From contig JAXGPP010000001.1 of NCBI GenBank assembly GCA_040766885.1, forward strand, positions 496,001-560,000: a DNA stretch of 64,000 bases, written 5' to 3'. This DNA is from JAXGPP01 sp040766885. GTDB lineage: Bacteria; Planctomycetota; Planctomycetia; Pirellulales; Thermoguttaceae. Every line of letters starts with the position of its first letter. The stretch's first letter is position 1. Shown piece by piece: positions 54,153 to 63,800 of the stretch. The notes under the pieces were generated by a model, which saw nothing but the letters and a program-made list of their open reading frames with translations, ran no database searches and was not told the DNA's origin. The translations under genes and the position numbers were made by a program.

Positions 54153-54333
54153 GTGATTCGGTTCTCCCCGCCTGCGTCCATTCCGCCTCGGATATTGTCC
54201 ATGCCCGGTATGATCGGTAGGCAAGCCGCCGCCCGTCGCCTCGCCCCGTCCCCTCTTCCCCCCGCTCCCAGCCCCGCACGCGCTCCGACAGCATTCCCCC
54301 CCAGAAACCTTCGAAAATCGGCCGGTTTCCGGA

Positions 54334-54363
54334 TTGACAAAAATACATGAACATGGGTATACT
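54334..54363 (+). promoter_or_regulatory. Strong sigma-70-type promoter upstream of the intron
   Basis: TTGACA (54334-54339), 18-base spacer, TATACT (54358-54363). It reads rightward into a short leader that contains AAAAGGAG and ATGTCTAGCAG just before the intron, suggesting a small gene or leader interrupted by the intron. Confidence 0.6.
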
Positions 54364-54910
54364 ATAGCCCGGCAGCGACGCACATCCGTCCGCCGGCACG
54401 GCGCCCCCCGACCACTCGGGCCCGGCCCGTGTTCGTTCTTTCACAATTCGAGTACGCCTTGAAAAGGAGTCTGATGTCTAGCAGGTGCAAGTCCTGTCCG
54501 GCAAGGGTCGTTCCAGCCGGTAGCAACCGTGGGGGCGGTGGAGGTGACAAAGCCGTCTGAGTCTGCGGTGTAGAAGGTCGCTTTTGGCGACTCGGCAACG
54601 TGGCAGGCCGAAACGTGAGTGAACGCTGAGCAGGCCTCGAAACGAAAGATGCGGAAGCCGACCGGCCTCGAATTCCGGGAAGGCCGCCGCCGTGGGGGAA
54701 GCAGAACGACAAGAGCACCCCACGGTTCCGCCGGGGTAGTGGCGTCGGCATGTCACGAACGGACATCGGATTCAACAAGGGAAGTCTCGCCGGTGGGAGA
54801 GATCCCAACTGGACGCCCGCGAGGGACAGGCCGGGCCGGTGGAGATGGCGGAGAGGCTCGTAGTACCGTGGAAGCCGGGTAATACCGGGGGAGGGAAGGG
54901 GCCTTAGTTC

Positions 54911-56281
54911 ATGGATAACGCAAGAAGGAGCAAGGGACCGATGACGATTGGCGAAGAGCCTACGAACGTGGAAAAGGTTCAGAAGCTTCGGGAGGCGTTG
55001 CACGCGAAAGCGAAGGAGTCGCCCAAGTTCCGCTTTTATTCGCTGTACGACAAGGTTTGCCGCGAAGATGTGCTCTGGGTTGCGTTCTGGCGATGCCGTT
55101 TCAATGATGGCGCGCCGGGCGTGGATGAGCAGACGTTTTCGTGGATCTTGGACTACGGAGTCAAGCGGTGGTTGGACGAACTGGCGGACGAACTTCGGAC
55201 CAAGAAGTATCATCCGCAGGCAGTCCGGCGGGTCTACATCCCCAAGCCGGATGGAAAGCAGCGGCCCCTGGGGATTCCCACGATCAAGGATCGCGTCGTT
55301 CAGACCGCGGTGCTTCTGATCCTGGAGTCCATCTTTGAGGTCGATCTGCAACCAGAGCAGTATGCCTACCGGGCGGACCGCAGCGCCCTGGACGCCGTGA
55401 AGGAAGTCCATCGCTGGGTTTGCTACGGACATACGCAGGTGGTGGACGCGGACTTGAGCGGGTACTTCGACACGATTCCGCATGCGGAATTGATGCAGTG
55501 CCTCGCACGCCGCATCAGCGACAAGGGCCTGTTGCATCTGCTGAAGATGTGGCTGGTGGCACCGGTCGAAGAGACGGATGAGCGGGGGCATACGCAGCGG
55601 ACGACTCGCGGCAAGGACACGGGACGAGGAACCCCGCAAGGGGCTCCGATTTCACCGCTGCTCAGTAACCTCTACATGCGGAGGTTCGTACTGGGCTGGA
55701 AACTCCTGGGACACGAGCAAGCTCTGCGGGCCAAAATCGTCAACTATGCGGACGACTTTGTGATCCTGTGTCGCGGCACGGCGGAGAAAGCCATGACGGT
55801 GATGCGGAACATGATGGCGCAGCTGAAATTGACGGTGAACGAGTCCAAAACGCGGCTCTGTCATCTGCCGGCGGAAAGGTTCGACTTTCTGGGGTATACG
55901 ATTGGTCCCGCGTGGTCTTGGAACCGGCGACGGATGGTGCTTAGCACCCGTCCGTCGAAGAAGGCGGTGAAACGCCTGCAAGCCAAGATCAGCGAGACGA
56001 CCCATCGGAGCCAACTGCTGCTGGACGAAGCGACGGTGGTCAAGCGGTTAAACCGCATGTTGACGGGCTGGGCCAACTACTTTGGCCAAGGGCCAGTCAG
56101 CGCAGCGTACCGCAACATCGACCTGCACGTTCGCCAGCAGCTCCGCCGGTGGCTGGTGGACAAGCACAAGGGGAAGGGACGCGGTATTGATCGATACCCC
56201 GACTCGTACCTCTACCGGGAGTTGGGCTTGGTCCAACTAACGGCGGTGCGGACCCGGTATCTCCGTGGGCGAAACGTGTGA
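54911..56281 (+). CDS. ltrA: Group II intron-encoded reverse transcriptase/maturase
   Basis: 456 residues. Reverse transcriptase motifs are present: RVYIPKPDGKQRPLGIPTIKDRVVQ, VVDADLSGYFDTI, RGTPQGAPISPLLSNLYM and the catalytic NYADDFVIL. A maturase (X) domain (NRMLTGWANYFG...) follows. The C-terminal HNH endonuclease of many intron proteins is absent; the protein ends soon after the maturase domain. It promotes splicing and retrohoming of its intron RNA; without the endonuclease it would probably need nascent-strand primers. The ATG follows GGGAGGGAAGGGGCC. Confidence 0.93.
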   Translation: MDNARRSKGPMTIGEEPTNVEKVQKLREALHAKAKESPKFRFYSLYDKVCREDVLWVAFWRCRFNDGAPGVDEQTFSWILDYGVKRWLDELADELRTKKYHPQAVRRVYIPKPDGKQRPLGIPTIKDRVVQTAVLLILESIFEVDLQPEQYAYRADRSALDAVKEVHRWVCYGHTQVVDADLSGYFDTIPHAELMQCLARRISDKGLLHLLKMWLVAPVEETDERGHTQRTTRGKDTGRGTPQGAPISPLLSNLYMRRFVLGWKLLGHEQALRAKIVNYADDFVILCRGTAEKAMTVMRNMMAQLKLTVNESKTRLCHLPAERFDFLGYTIGPAWSWNRRRMVLSTRPSKKAVKRLQAKISETTHRSQLLLDEATVVKRLNRMLTGWANYFGQGPVSAAYRNIDLHVRQQLRRWLVDKHKGKGRGIDRYPDSYLYRELGLVQLTAVRTRYLRGRNV

Positions 56282-56293
56282 ACCCATGTCCGA

Positions 56294-56326
56294 GAGCCGG
56301 ATGCGGGAAATCCGCCCGTCCGGTTC
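56294..56326 (+). ncRNA. Group II intron domain V
   Basis: GAGCCGGATGCGGG followed by AAATCCGCCCGTCCGGTTC gives the characteristic hairpin with the conserved AGC catalytic triad and GAAA-like loop. Located just after the maturase stop, as expected. Confidence 0.75.
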
Positions 56327-56440
56327 GATGAGCGGGAAGTGGAAACGGAGCATGGTGTGGCTAGTGAGGCACTGGCAGACGAAAGGGCCAGCAATGGATA
56401 GGCTGCACCTAAACCACCGCGCCACTTCTCGACTCTACCC

Positions 56441-57149
56441 TGCTCACAACTCGCTTGGCTTCTGCCGGCCCGTGCGCCGATTCCCTGCGCCGACCGTCGC
56501 GACGCTTGGCAGCGGCGAACCCATTACTGTCGCCTTTCGCTCCCGCGAAAGCAGCGTTTCTTCCGTCGCCTTTCGCTCCCGCGAAAGCAGCGTCCTTTCG
56601 CGGAATGGATAGCGATCATACGACAGCAGTCCTTTCGTCGGTCGTAAGGCCGCTGCCGGGGGAGATCGAGCGCCAACTTCAACACGTACCCCACAGTGCG
56701 TATGAAGTTGCGCTCGTTCGCCCCGTGCGAAACCCCTTGCTCCCTTGCACTTGCCGCCACGCCCTGTGACGTACCAAACGCAACACTGCGTTTATTGTTG
56801 CGCATCGATGCAACAATGTACCATCCGCAGTGCTGCCCCGGTTCGTGCCGCTCTTGGAAATCGCGCTCGGCGTCATCGACTGGCGCCCACGACGACGGCC
56901 GGCAGTCCGACACCCCTCTGCGAACTCCAACACGGCAGCCATTGGGGTGGAAACACTTGCGTCCAGCCGCCTCGACCGAAAGCCGTTGCAGCCTTGCACT
57001 TGCCGCCTGGCTCCGCGACGTAGCCAAGCGAAACACCCTCAAGGGCGTTTCGCTTGGCGCCCGCGCAGCCCGCTCCAGACCGCCGAATCCACCCTACTGG
57101 CAGCTTGGTTTCCCCAGCTTGCCGCTCGCCGGCCACACCGCCATGGGCG
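56441..57149. repeat. Repeat-rich gene-free region
   Basis: Contains: two direct 29-base copies with internal TTTCGC/GCGAAA palindrome at 56529-56557 and 56565-56593; two copies of CTTGCACTTGCCGCC (56744 and 56993) spaced 249 bases, each followed by ACGTA and a hairpin; AAACGCA/TGCGTTT (776-793 of this stretch: 56776-56793); ATTGTTGC/GCAACAAT (56794-56817); and a 12-bp perfect stem GCCAAGCGAAAC/GTTTCGCTTGGC (57023-57034, 57047-57058). No protein gene is convincing. Confidence 0.55.
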
Positions 57150-59549
57150 CTACCGGGCCTCTTCCAGCGTCTTCCCGCTCAGGTTCTTCACATCGACCGT
57201 GTAACCCGGCGGTAGCTGGACCTGGTACGTCAGCGTCTCCCCATGTTTCTCCCAGCGGAGGCGGATTGCCCCCTCCGGCGTCGGCAGCGAGCCCTCGCAC
57301 CGTTCGAGATCGATGTCGGCCAGCCGGAGCGAAACGTGTTTCTTCGCCCGGTCCCAGCGATACACCCCCAGCACATCGCGGTACAGCGTGTGGCAGATGT
57401 GCGACGCAAAGCCGTGGTTGCAGCTTGCGTACGCCCCGACGTTCTCCCACAGCGTGCCCGTGCGGTCGGCCATGTACAGCAGATAGGCGATCGACTCGTC
57501 GAGGATCTGCTGGCCCCGCCCGCTCCGCGACAGGAGCTCCATGCGGAGCATGTTGCCGATGAACGAGTTGGCCGGGTGCACCTCGGCGAAGGCCTTGGTC
57601 TCCTGCCGGTGCGGACCGAACGCGTCGCGGAGCCGCTTCCAAAGCTCGCCGTGCGTCGTTGGGCTGGCCACGTCGAAGAAGAACGCGAAATACTGGCAGA
57701 CTTCCGTCCGGTTCCGCGTGACCTCCAGCTTCCCGTCGCGCCGCACCGCATTATCGACGAAGAACTCGCCGTCGAACGACTGCTGGCGCACCGTCTCGCG
57801 CACGCGGCCCGCCTTCTCGATCAACTCGGGTATGCCGTACACCCGGCCGGCCGAAGACAGCGCCCCGGCGTAGAGCATGTTGCTCGGGTAGTTCACGTCC
57901 TGCACGAACTTGTTGGCCTCCGACCACTCGACAAACACCCAGCTTGGCAGTTTTTCGAGCAGCCCGTCGCTGTTCTCAAACCCACCCAGATAGTCGAGCA
58001 GCTTGAGCACCTTGGGCCGCAGCGCGTCGATCGTCGCCCGATCGCCCCCGCGGGCGGCGAATTCCTCGAGCTGGACCACGAACCACATCGCCCAGTTGGG
58101 GATGAAGACCCCGTCGTTGTGGTCGGCCGGATAGCACATCGGGAGCATCCCCTCGGGCAGATGCTCGAACCGCTCGGGCAGCCGGTAGTTCTCCAGGAAA
58201 TTCCGCTCGATCGGCGAACCGCCGGTGAGATCGCGTTCCACGCGCGCCGTGAAGAAGCTGTCGCACAGCCAGCCGGCCCGTTCGCGCGACGGGCAGTCCA
58301 TGAAGATGTCCACCGCGTTCTGGCGGTAGGTCTCCACGCCCGCCGCAAACAGCCGGTCGAGCCGCTCGTCGCTCGAGCGGAACGTCGCCGCCACGGCCGG
58401 ATGCGAGTATTCGCGTAGAGACACGTCGTTGACCGCACATCGACCTTCGAGACAAACCAGCTTCAGGTACCGCAGCGTGTAAGGTTCGATCGATTCGACC
58501 TGGTACGTCCCCGGTTCGAGTTGGTACTCGACAATGTTGGCGCAGCCCAGACGCTTGAAATCGACATCGTTTTCGGTGAGCACCTCGTCGAACATGAACC
58601 ACAGACGCGTCTTCTCCTCGGCCGTGATCGTCGCGCCGAGGAATCCGCTCGCGTTCAACCCCAGGTCGACGATTCGGTACTCACCTTTCCCCAGACCGAT
58701 CGTTCCCTCCGGGTTCGTCGACTCGCTCGCCGCGGCCGGCAACGAGACAAGCCGCTGCGCCTCGATGGTCGGAATCACCGCCAGTTCGCTCTCGGGATAA
58801 CCCTGGAGCTTGTCGCCGATATTCACCAGCGACCGGTCCTTCCATAGTTGCTTCGGCTCCGCCGCCTCCATCCGCCCGCGGCCGAGCAGGCCAACGGGCT
58901 TTCGCAAAGCGAAATCCGGGTAGGGCACTCCGCGAGGCAAGATCGCCTTGTCGGACTGAACCTTCAGCGATACCCCGCTGAGCGAGGCAGACGCTTCGCG
59001 CTTCCACTGGTCGAAACCCGCCGCAAGCCGGTAAACCTCGATAAACGGCCGCTGGAAGCTGTACCGTTGCACCTTCTGCACGCGGTAATCGAGAATGCCC
59101 GCCTCGAACCGGGCGCCGGCCCCGCCCGTGGAGGCGAGCACGTCATCGCCCGACACGACCTCCGCCTGCAAGAACGACGGCTGGTCGAGAACGTAATAGC
59201 TGTTGACGTTGTAACCCGCCACCTCGATCGCCACAACGTTTTCACCGGGCCGCAGTCGCGGAGTCAAATCCCATTCGTCGACGCGGTAGTAACCGTGCGC
59301 CGCCCTTGCCGGCCCGTGGCCGACGAACTCGCCGTTGACGCTCACCCGGTAGATCGTCGCCGCCGCGACCCGCAGGACCGCCGGTTTGGCTTTCGGCTTG
59401 GTCAGCTTGGCTCGGAACCCCACCATGAGGTTCATCTCTTCCTGTCGGCCATCCGGCCAGACCGGCTGAGCGGAGCGGAAAGCGGTATCGTCAGCGGCAA
59501 TCGTGGCGGGCGCAAGAGCGGCCGCCAGGAGAATCAACACTGGTCGCAC
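57150..59549 (-). CDS. Secreted alpha-L-rhamnosidase-like glycoside hydrolase (GH78-like)
   Basis: 799 residues with a Sec signal peptide (VLILLAAALAPATIAADD). It matches the bacterial alpha-L-rhamnosidase arrangement. An N-terminal beta domain (YRVSVNGEFVGHGPARAAHGYYRVDEWDLTPRLRPGENVVAIEV, the typical sugar-hydrolase accessory domain) is followed by a six-hairpin catalytic core with the diagnostic CPSRERAGWLCDS (general acid region). Beta-sandwich residues close the C-terminus. Hydrolysis of rhamnosides or other L-hexosides of plant or algal polysaccharides is likely; exact substrate unassigned. The gene follows icd by 29 bases. Confidence 0.85.
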   Translation of the reverse strand: MRPVLILLAAALAPATIAADDTAFRSAQPVWPDGRQEEMNLMVGFRAKLTKPKAKPAVLRVAAATIYRVSVNGEFVGHGPARAAHGYYRVDEWDLTPRLRPGENVVAIEVAGYNVNSYYVLDQPSFLQAEVVSGDDVLASTGGAGARFEAGILDYRVQKVQRYSFQRPFIEVYRLAAGFDQWKREASASLSGVSLKVQSDKAILPRGVPYPDFALRKPVGLLGRGRMEAAEPKQLWKDRSLVNIGDKLQGYPESELAVIPTIEAQRLVSLPAAASESTNPEGTIGLGKGEYRIVDLGLNASGFLGATITAEEKTRLWFMFDEVLTENDVDFKRLGCANIVEYQLEPGTYQVESIEPYTLRYLKLVCLEGRCAVNDVSLREYSHPAVAATFRSSDERLDRLFAAGVETYRQNAVDIFMDCPSRERAGWLCDSFFTARVERDLTGGSPIERNFLENYRLPERFEHLPEGMLPMCYPADHNDGVFIPNWAMWFVVQLEEFAARGGDRATIDALRPKVLKLLDYLGGFENSDGLLEKLPSWVFVEWSEANKFVQDVNYPSNMLYAGALSSAGRVYGIPELIEKAGRVRETVRQQSFDGEFFVDNAVRRDGKLEVTRNRTEVCQYFAFFFDVASPTTHGELWKRLRDAFGPHRQETKAFAEVHPANSFIGNMLRMELLSRSGRGQQILDESIAYLLYMADRTGTLWENVGAYASCNHGFASHICHTLYRDVLGVYRWDRAKKHVSLRLADIDLERCEGSLPTPEGAIRLRWEKHGETLTYQVQLPPGYTVDVKNLSGKTLEEAR

Positions 59550-59578
59550 GGAAGGCTCCTCGGTTACTTGCTCAGTGA

Positions 59579-60688
59579 TCAGCCCTGCTGGATCCTCGCC
59601 ACGATCGCGTCGGCCATCTCACGGGTTCCCACCGCGGTGGGATCGTCGCGATGCGGCTTGAGGTCGTAGGTGACGCTCTTCCCTTCAGCGATCACCGCCG
59701 CGACCGCTCGCTCGAGGCGGTCGGCGGCCTCCTGCTCTTTCAAGTGGCGAAGCATGAGCACGCCGGAGAGGATCAGCGCCGTGGGATTGACCTTGTTCTG
59801 ACCCTTGTACTTGGGCGCCGAACCATGCGTGGCTTCGAACACCGCCCCGCCGGCGCCCACATTCATGCCGGGGGCGACGCCCAGTCCGCCCACCAGTCCG
59901 GCTGCCAGATCGCTGAGAATGTCACCGTAAAGATTGGGCAGCACGATCACGTCGTACAACTCTGGCTTCTGCACCAGTTGCATGCACATGTTGTCGACGA
60001 TCCGGTCTTCGAACTCGATCCCCGCACCGGCGTATTCCTGCGCCACCTTGCGGGCGACGTCGAGGTACAGGCCGTCGGTGAACTTCATGATGTTTGCCTT
60101 GTGGACCGCCGTCACCTTCTTGCGGTTGTTCGCCTTGGCATACTCGAAGGCATAGCGGACGATCTGCGTCGTGCCCGAGATGCTGATCGGCTTGATCGAG
60201 ATGCCCGTTTCATCGCGACCCGACTTGATCCGCTTGCCCGGAGAGATCTCGTTGATGTGGTCGACCAGCGCCGCCGTGGCCGGCTTGCCCTGCTCGAACT
60301 CGATGCCCGCGTACAGGTCCTCGGTGTTCTCGCGGACGATCACCAGATCGACCGGCACGCTCGTGAAGAACGTGCGAACCCCCGCATACTGCTTGCACGG
60401 GCGGACGCAGGCATAAAGGCCAAGCTCCTGCCGGAGATGGACGTTGATGCTGCGGAACCCTGTCCCCACGGGGGTGGTAATCGGAGCCTTCAGCGCGCAG
60501 CGGGTGCGGCGAATGCTCTCCAGCACCGCATCCGGCAAGGGAGTCCCGGTGCGTTCCATGACGTCCACCCCGGCTTCCTGCACGTCCCAATTGATCTGGG
60601 CGCCGGTGGCGTCGATCGTGCGGCGTGCGGCGTCAGCAAGTTCTGGGCCTACTCCATCTCCGGTTATCAGGGTTACGTCGTGGATCAT
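59579..60688 (-). CDS. NAD-dependent isocitrate dehydrogenase
   Basis: 369 residues of the isocitrate/isopropylmalate dehydrogenase family. The pattern VGTGFRSINVHLRQELGLYACVRP and RENTEDLYAGIEF fits the NAD-dependent isocitrate dehydrogenases of planctomycetes and actinobacteria better than isopropylmalate dehydrogenase. The metal-binding LYGDILSDLAAGLVGGLG and C-terminal substrate motif HGSAPKYKGQNKVNPTAL are clear. Oxidative decarboxylation of isocitrate in the TCA cycle. It is the first gene of a possible two-gene unit with the rhamnosidase. An isopropylmalate function cannot be fully excluded. Confidence 0.85.
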   Translation of the reverse strand: MIHDVTLITGDGVGPELADAARRTIDATGAQINWDVQEAGVDVMERTGTPLPDAVLESIRRTRCALKAPITTPVGTGFRSINVHLRQELGLYACVRPCKQYAGVRTFFTSVPVDLVIVRENTEDLYAGIEFEQGKPATAALVDHINEISPGKRIKSGRDETGISIKPISISGTTQIVRYAFEYAKANNRKKVTAVHKANIMKFTDGLYLDVARKVAQEYAGAGIEFEDRIVDNMCMQLVQKPELYDVIVLPNLYGDILSDLAAGLVGGLGVAPGMNVGAGGAVFEATHGSAPKYKGQNKVNPTALILSGVLMLRHLKEQEAADRLERAVAAVIAEGKSVTYDLKPHRDDPTAVGTREMADAIVARIQQG

Positions 60689-60801
60689 GCGGCTCCCTCG
60701 ATCGCGTGTTCGGAACGGTTGAAACCAGATACCCTATCAGGCGAGGGGGCCCCGGTCAACGAGCATTCCCTCTGCCGGGTAGTTTTCAGGCCGGGGCGAC
60801 A

Positions 60802-60807
60802 TATAAT
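60802..60807 (+). promoter_or_regulatory. Possible -10 element before the terminal gene
   Basis: A consensus TATAAT lies 73 bases upstream of the ATG at 60881, without a good -35 hexamer. The 192-base divergent gap to icd holds nothing else recognisable. Confidence 0.3.
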
Positions 60808-60880
60808 AGAGAGAGGACCGCCAGGCACTCAGTTGCGTCCGGAACACTTGTAGCGGACGCCCTCATCTTCGGAGCAGGCA

Positions 60881-63800
60881 ATGGCGAGCGGTACGGCATC
60901 CCCTCAGGTGAAATCTGGGGACGAATATGAAGCCCTCATCCAGCAGCGGATCGAACAGATACGTCGGCAGGTTCGGGCTGTCGACTTGGCCGCTGGACTG
61001 CTGGCGGTAGCAGTCCTCGCGCTCTCCTATCTGTTCCTGGCGGCGATTGCCGATCACTGGCTCATTCCCGGCGGACTCCCACTGTGGGGGCGCGCCCTGC
61101 TGTTTGTCGGTTTGGTGGTTCTCATCCTCGGCTACTTCTACCGTCGCGTGGTGCCGCTGGTCCTGCACCGGATCAATCCGGTGTTCGCCGCCTACACCAT
61201 CGAGCAAGTCCGGCCGTCGCTTAAGAATGGGCTCATCAACTTCCTGTTCCTGCGCCGCGAACGCGAGGAATTGAATCGCGACGACCTGGCCCGCCGCGTG
61301 TTCTACGGGTTGGAGCAGACCACGGCGCACGAGATCTCGGATCTCGCTCCCGAAACCACTGTCGATCGCGGTCACGTAATCCGTTGGGGCTATGTGCTGG
61401 CCGCCGTGCTTCTGGCCAGCGGCCTGTATCTGGTCGCGTCGCCCAAAAGCCCGCTCGTCTCGTACAGCCGAGTGCTGCTTCCCTGGGCCAGCATCGCGCC
61501 GCCCACTCGGGTGACGATTGCCGACGTACAGCCGGGCTCCACGACCGCCTACCAGGGCGACGCCGTGGCCATCTCCGCCGAAATCGATGGTCTCCGCGGC
61601 GGCGAAGCGGCAACGCTCTACTACAGCACGGCAGATGGGCAGATCGCCAATCAGGCAATCCCCCTCACGATGCCCGAAGGCGCCTATCGCCACCAATGCG
61701 AATTGCCCCCCGGCGACGCCGGGCTCCAGCAGGACCTCACCTATTTCATCGTGGCGGGCGATGCAAAGACGCCCCACTTCACGATTGAGGTCGAACCGGC
61801 ACTGAGCATCCTCGTCGACTCGGTCCAGTACGACTATCCTGACTACACCGGAATCGCCGATCGGACAGATCCCGACAGCGGCGATATCCAGGCGCTCGAA
61901 GGGACCCGGGTGACCATTCGCGCCGTGGCCAACCAGCCGATCCGCCGCGCGGTGATCGAAATGAACAGTGACCCCCGGCAGGCGGTGCCGATGACGAGCG
62001 ACGGCACCACGGCGAGCGTCGACTTTGTCCTCGCCATGCGCCCCAACGATTCCCGCCTGCCGCAGTATGAGTCTTACCAGATCCGCTTCTCCGACGCCTC
62101 GGGCCGCGAGAACCGCCGACCGGTCAGGCACCGCATCGAGGTTTTTCCCGATCTGCCGCCGGACATCCGCTGGGTGGATCCTCCGCCCGAACGCGTCACG
62201 CTGCCCCAGAACGGCTCACTCGATCTGAAGGTCCGGGCGGAAGATCCCGATTTCGGCTTGCGCTCGGTGCGACTCCGCATCGAACGCGATGAGGCATTGT
62301 CGCGAAGCCTGCCGGTCGAGCCTTGGTTGGAGAAGCGGCCCCCCGAGCCGGCGCACCAGGGGCCCTACGAAGCCGCGTACCGCTTCGAGCCGGCCACGCT
62401 GAACCTTCAGCCGGGCGACAAGATCGTGTACTGGGCAGAGGCTCTCGATAACAAGGAAGGGCCGCAGAAGAACGCTGCCAACCGTACCCAAACCGATCGC
62501 CGCTTCGTGGTGATTGCCGATCCGCAGCGTCAGCCCAATAAGCCCCCTCAGCCTGACGGACAGGGCAACCCGCAGCAGATGCCAGGAGGCGAGGGCGAGC
62601 AGCAGAAACCGCCCGCCGAACAATCGCGGGACCAGCAGGATCAGGGCCAGCAGCCAGGCGAGCAACCGCAAAACACCGCGCCGAAGCCAGAGCCGAACGA
62701 GGCCGATCGCAAGCCGCAACCCCAGGAGGGCGAGAACGGCGAACAGGGCAAGGGCGCGCAACCGGGTGAGCAGAACGGCCAGGGTGAGGGAGACCAGGGT
62801 CAATCAGGCAAGAGCCCCCCTGGTCAGCAAGGCGACCAACAGAAGTCCGGTCAAGGCGCCGAGACTAGCGAGGGAGATGGCGATCAAGAGAGCGGACAGA
62901 ACCAACAGGAACAGGGCGGCCAGGGGGGCAATCAGAATCAAGGGGGCCAGGACAACCAGCAATCTCGGCAGTCCCAGAACGCAACGCCCGCCGCCCAAGG
63001 AGGAGAGAACCAAGGCTCGCAGCAATCCGGTCCGAATGCCGCTGAGCCTCGCGATGGAATGCAACAGCCCGACTCCGCGTCCAACAACGGCAACCGGCAA
63101 GGAGAGCCGCAAGCGGGCGAACAGTCGGGCGAGCCGCGTCAGCCTATTGACGAGTCTGCACCCGGCGATGTGTTCGAAGAAGTGCTGAAGCATCAGCAAG
63201 AAGAGCAGCAGCGCGAGGGACCGGGCGGTGAGGGGGGACAGGATCAACAGGACCCACAAGGCGCGTCTCAGCAAGAGAACCAGGACGGGGAGCAGCAGGG
63301 AGCCACCTCTGGGGCGCAGGCTCGACAGGACGAGCAGGCAAATCAACCGGGCCAGCAGCAAGGCCAGCCTGAGTCGCAGGGCCAGGGTCGCCAGCAGCAG
63401 GGACCTACTGGCCAGCAGCCGCAGAATCCGGCTGAAGGGCAGTCCGAAAACCAGACCAGCTCAGCAGGCGGGCAGCAGCAACAGCCTGGCCAGCCCCAGC
63501 GGAATCCATCGGGCGAGCAATTCGGCGAGGGGCAGCCGCAACCGGGCGAGGCTCAGCAGCCCAACGAAGGCGGACAGCCTGCCCAGAGGCAGCAGAACCG
63601 GGAGCCGGACGACTCCCTAGCGCCGAGCGAACAGCTTACCAACAATCAGCCTGCCGAGGGCCAGCGTGAAGAGGGTCCCCAGCAGCAGAAGCACCGCCAG
63701 GGGGGAGCAACGCAGGGTTCTCCATCGTCAACTCAAGCATCAGACGATCAGTCTGCCAGCGATGAAGAGCATTCCGGCAGTCCCACGGGACAGCAGGGTG

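Larger units (their letters stand above)
54485..56440 (+). mobile_element. Group II intron (boundaries approximate)
   Basis: Probable 5' end at GTGCAAG (54485). The 54500-54900 region has the mixed hairpin composition of intron domains I-IV, ahead of the reverse transcriptase gene. Domain V is recognisable at 56294-56326. The 3' splice site was not identified; about 56400-56440 is plausible. Interrupted host sequence: an ATG-bearing leader to the left; to the right, non-coding repeats. Confidence 0.7.

Noticed and set aside
54911..56281. HNH endonuclease domain in the intron-encoded protein
   Set aside because: The protein ends shortly after the maturase domain with no Cys/His cluster.
56529..56593. 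CRISPR array
   Set aside because: Only two repeats with a 7-base spacer and internal palindromes; no cas genes in the window.
57150..59549. Alternative reading as a glucoamylase or other six-hairpin glycosidase
   Set aside because: CPSRERAGWLCDS and the N-terminal accessory domain fit rhamnosidase-like enzymes better, though substrate remains open.
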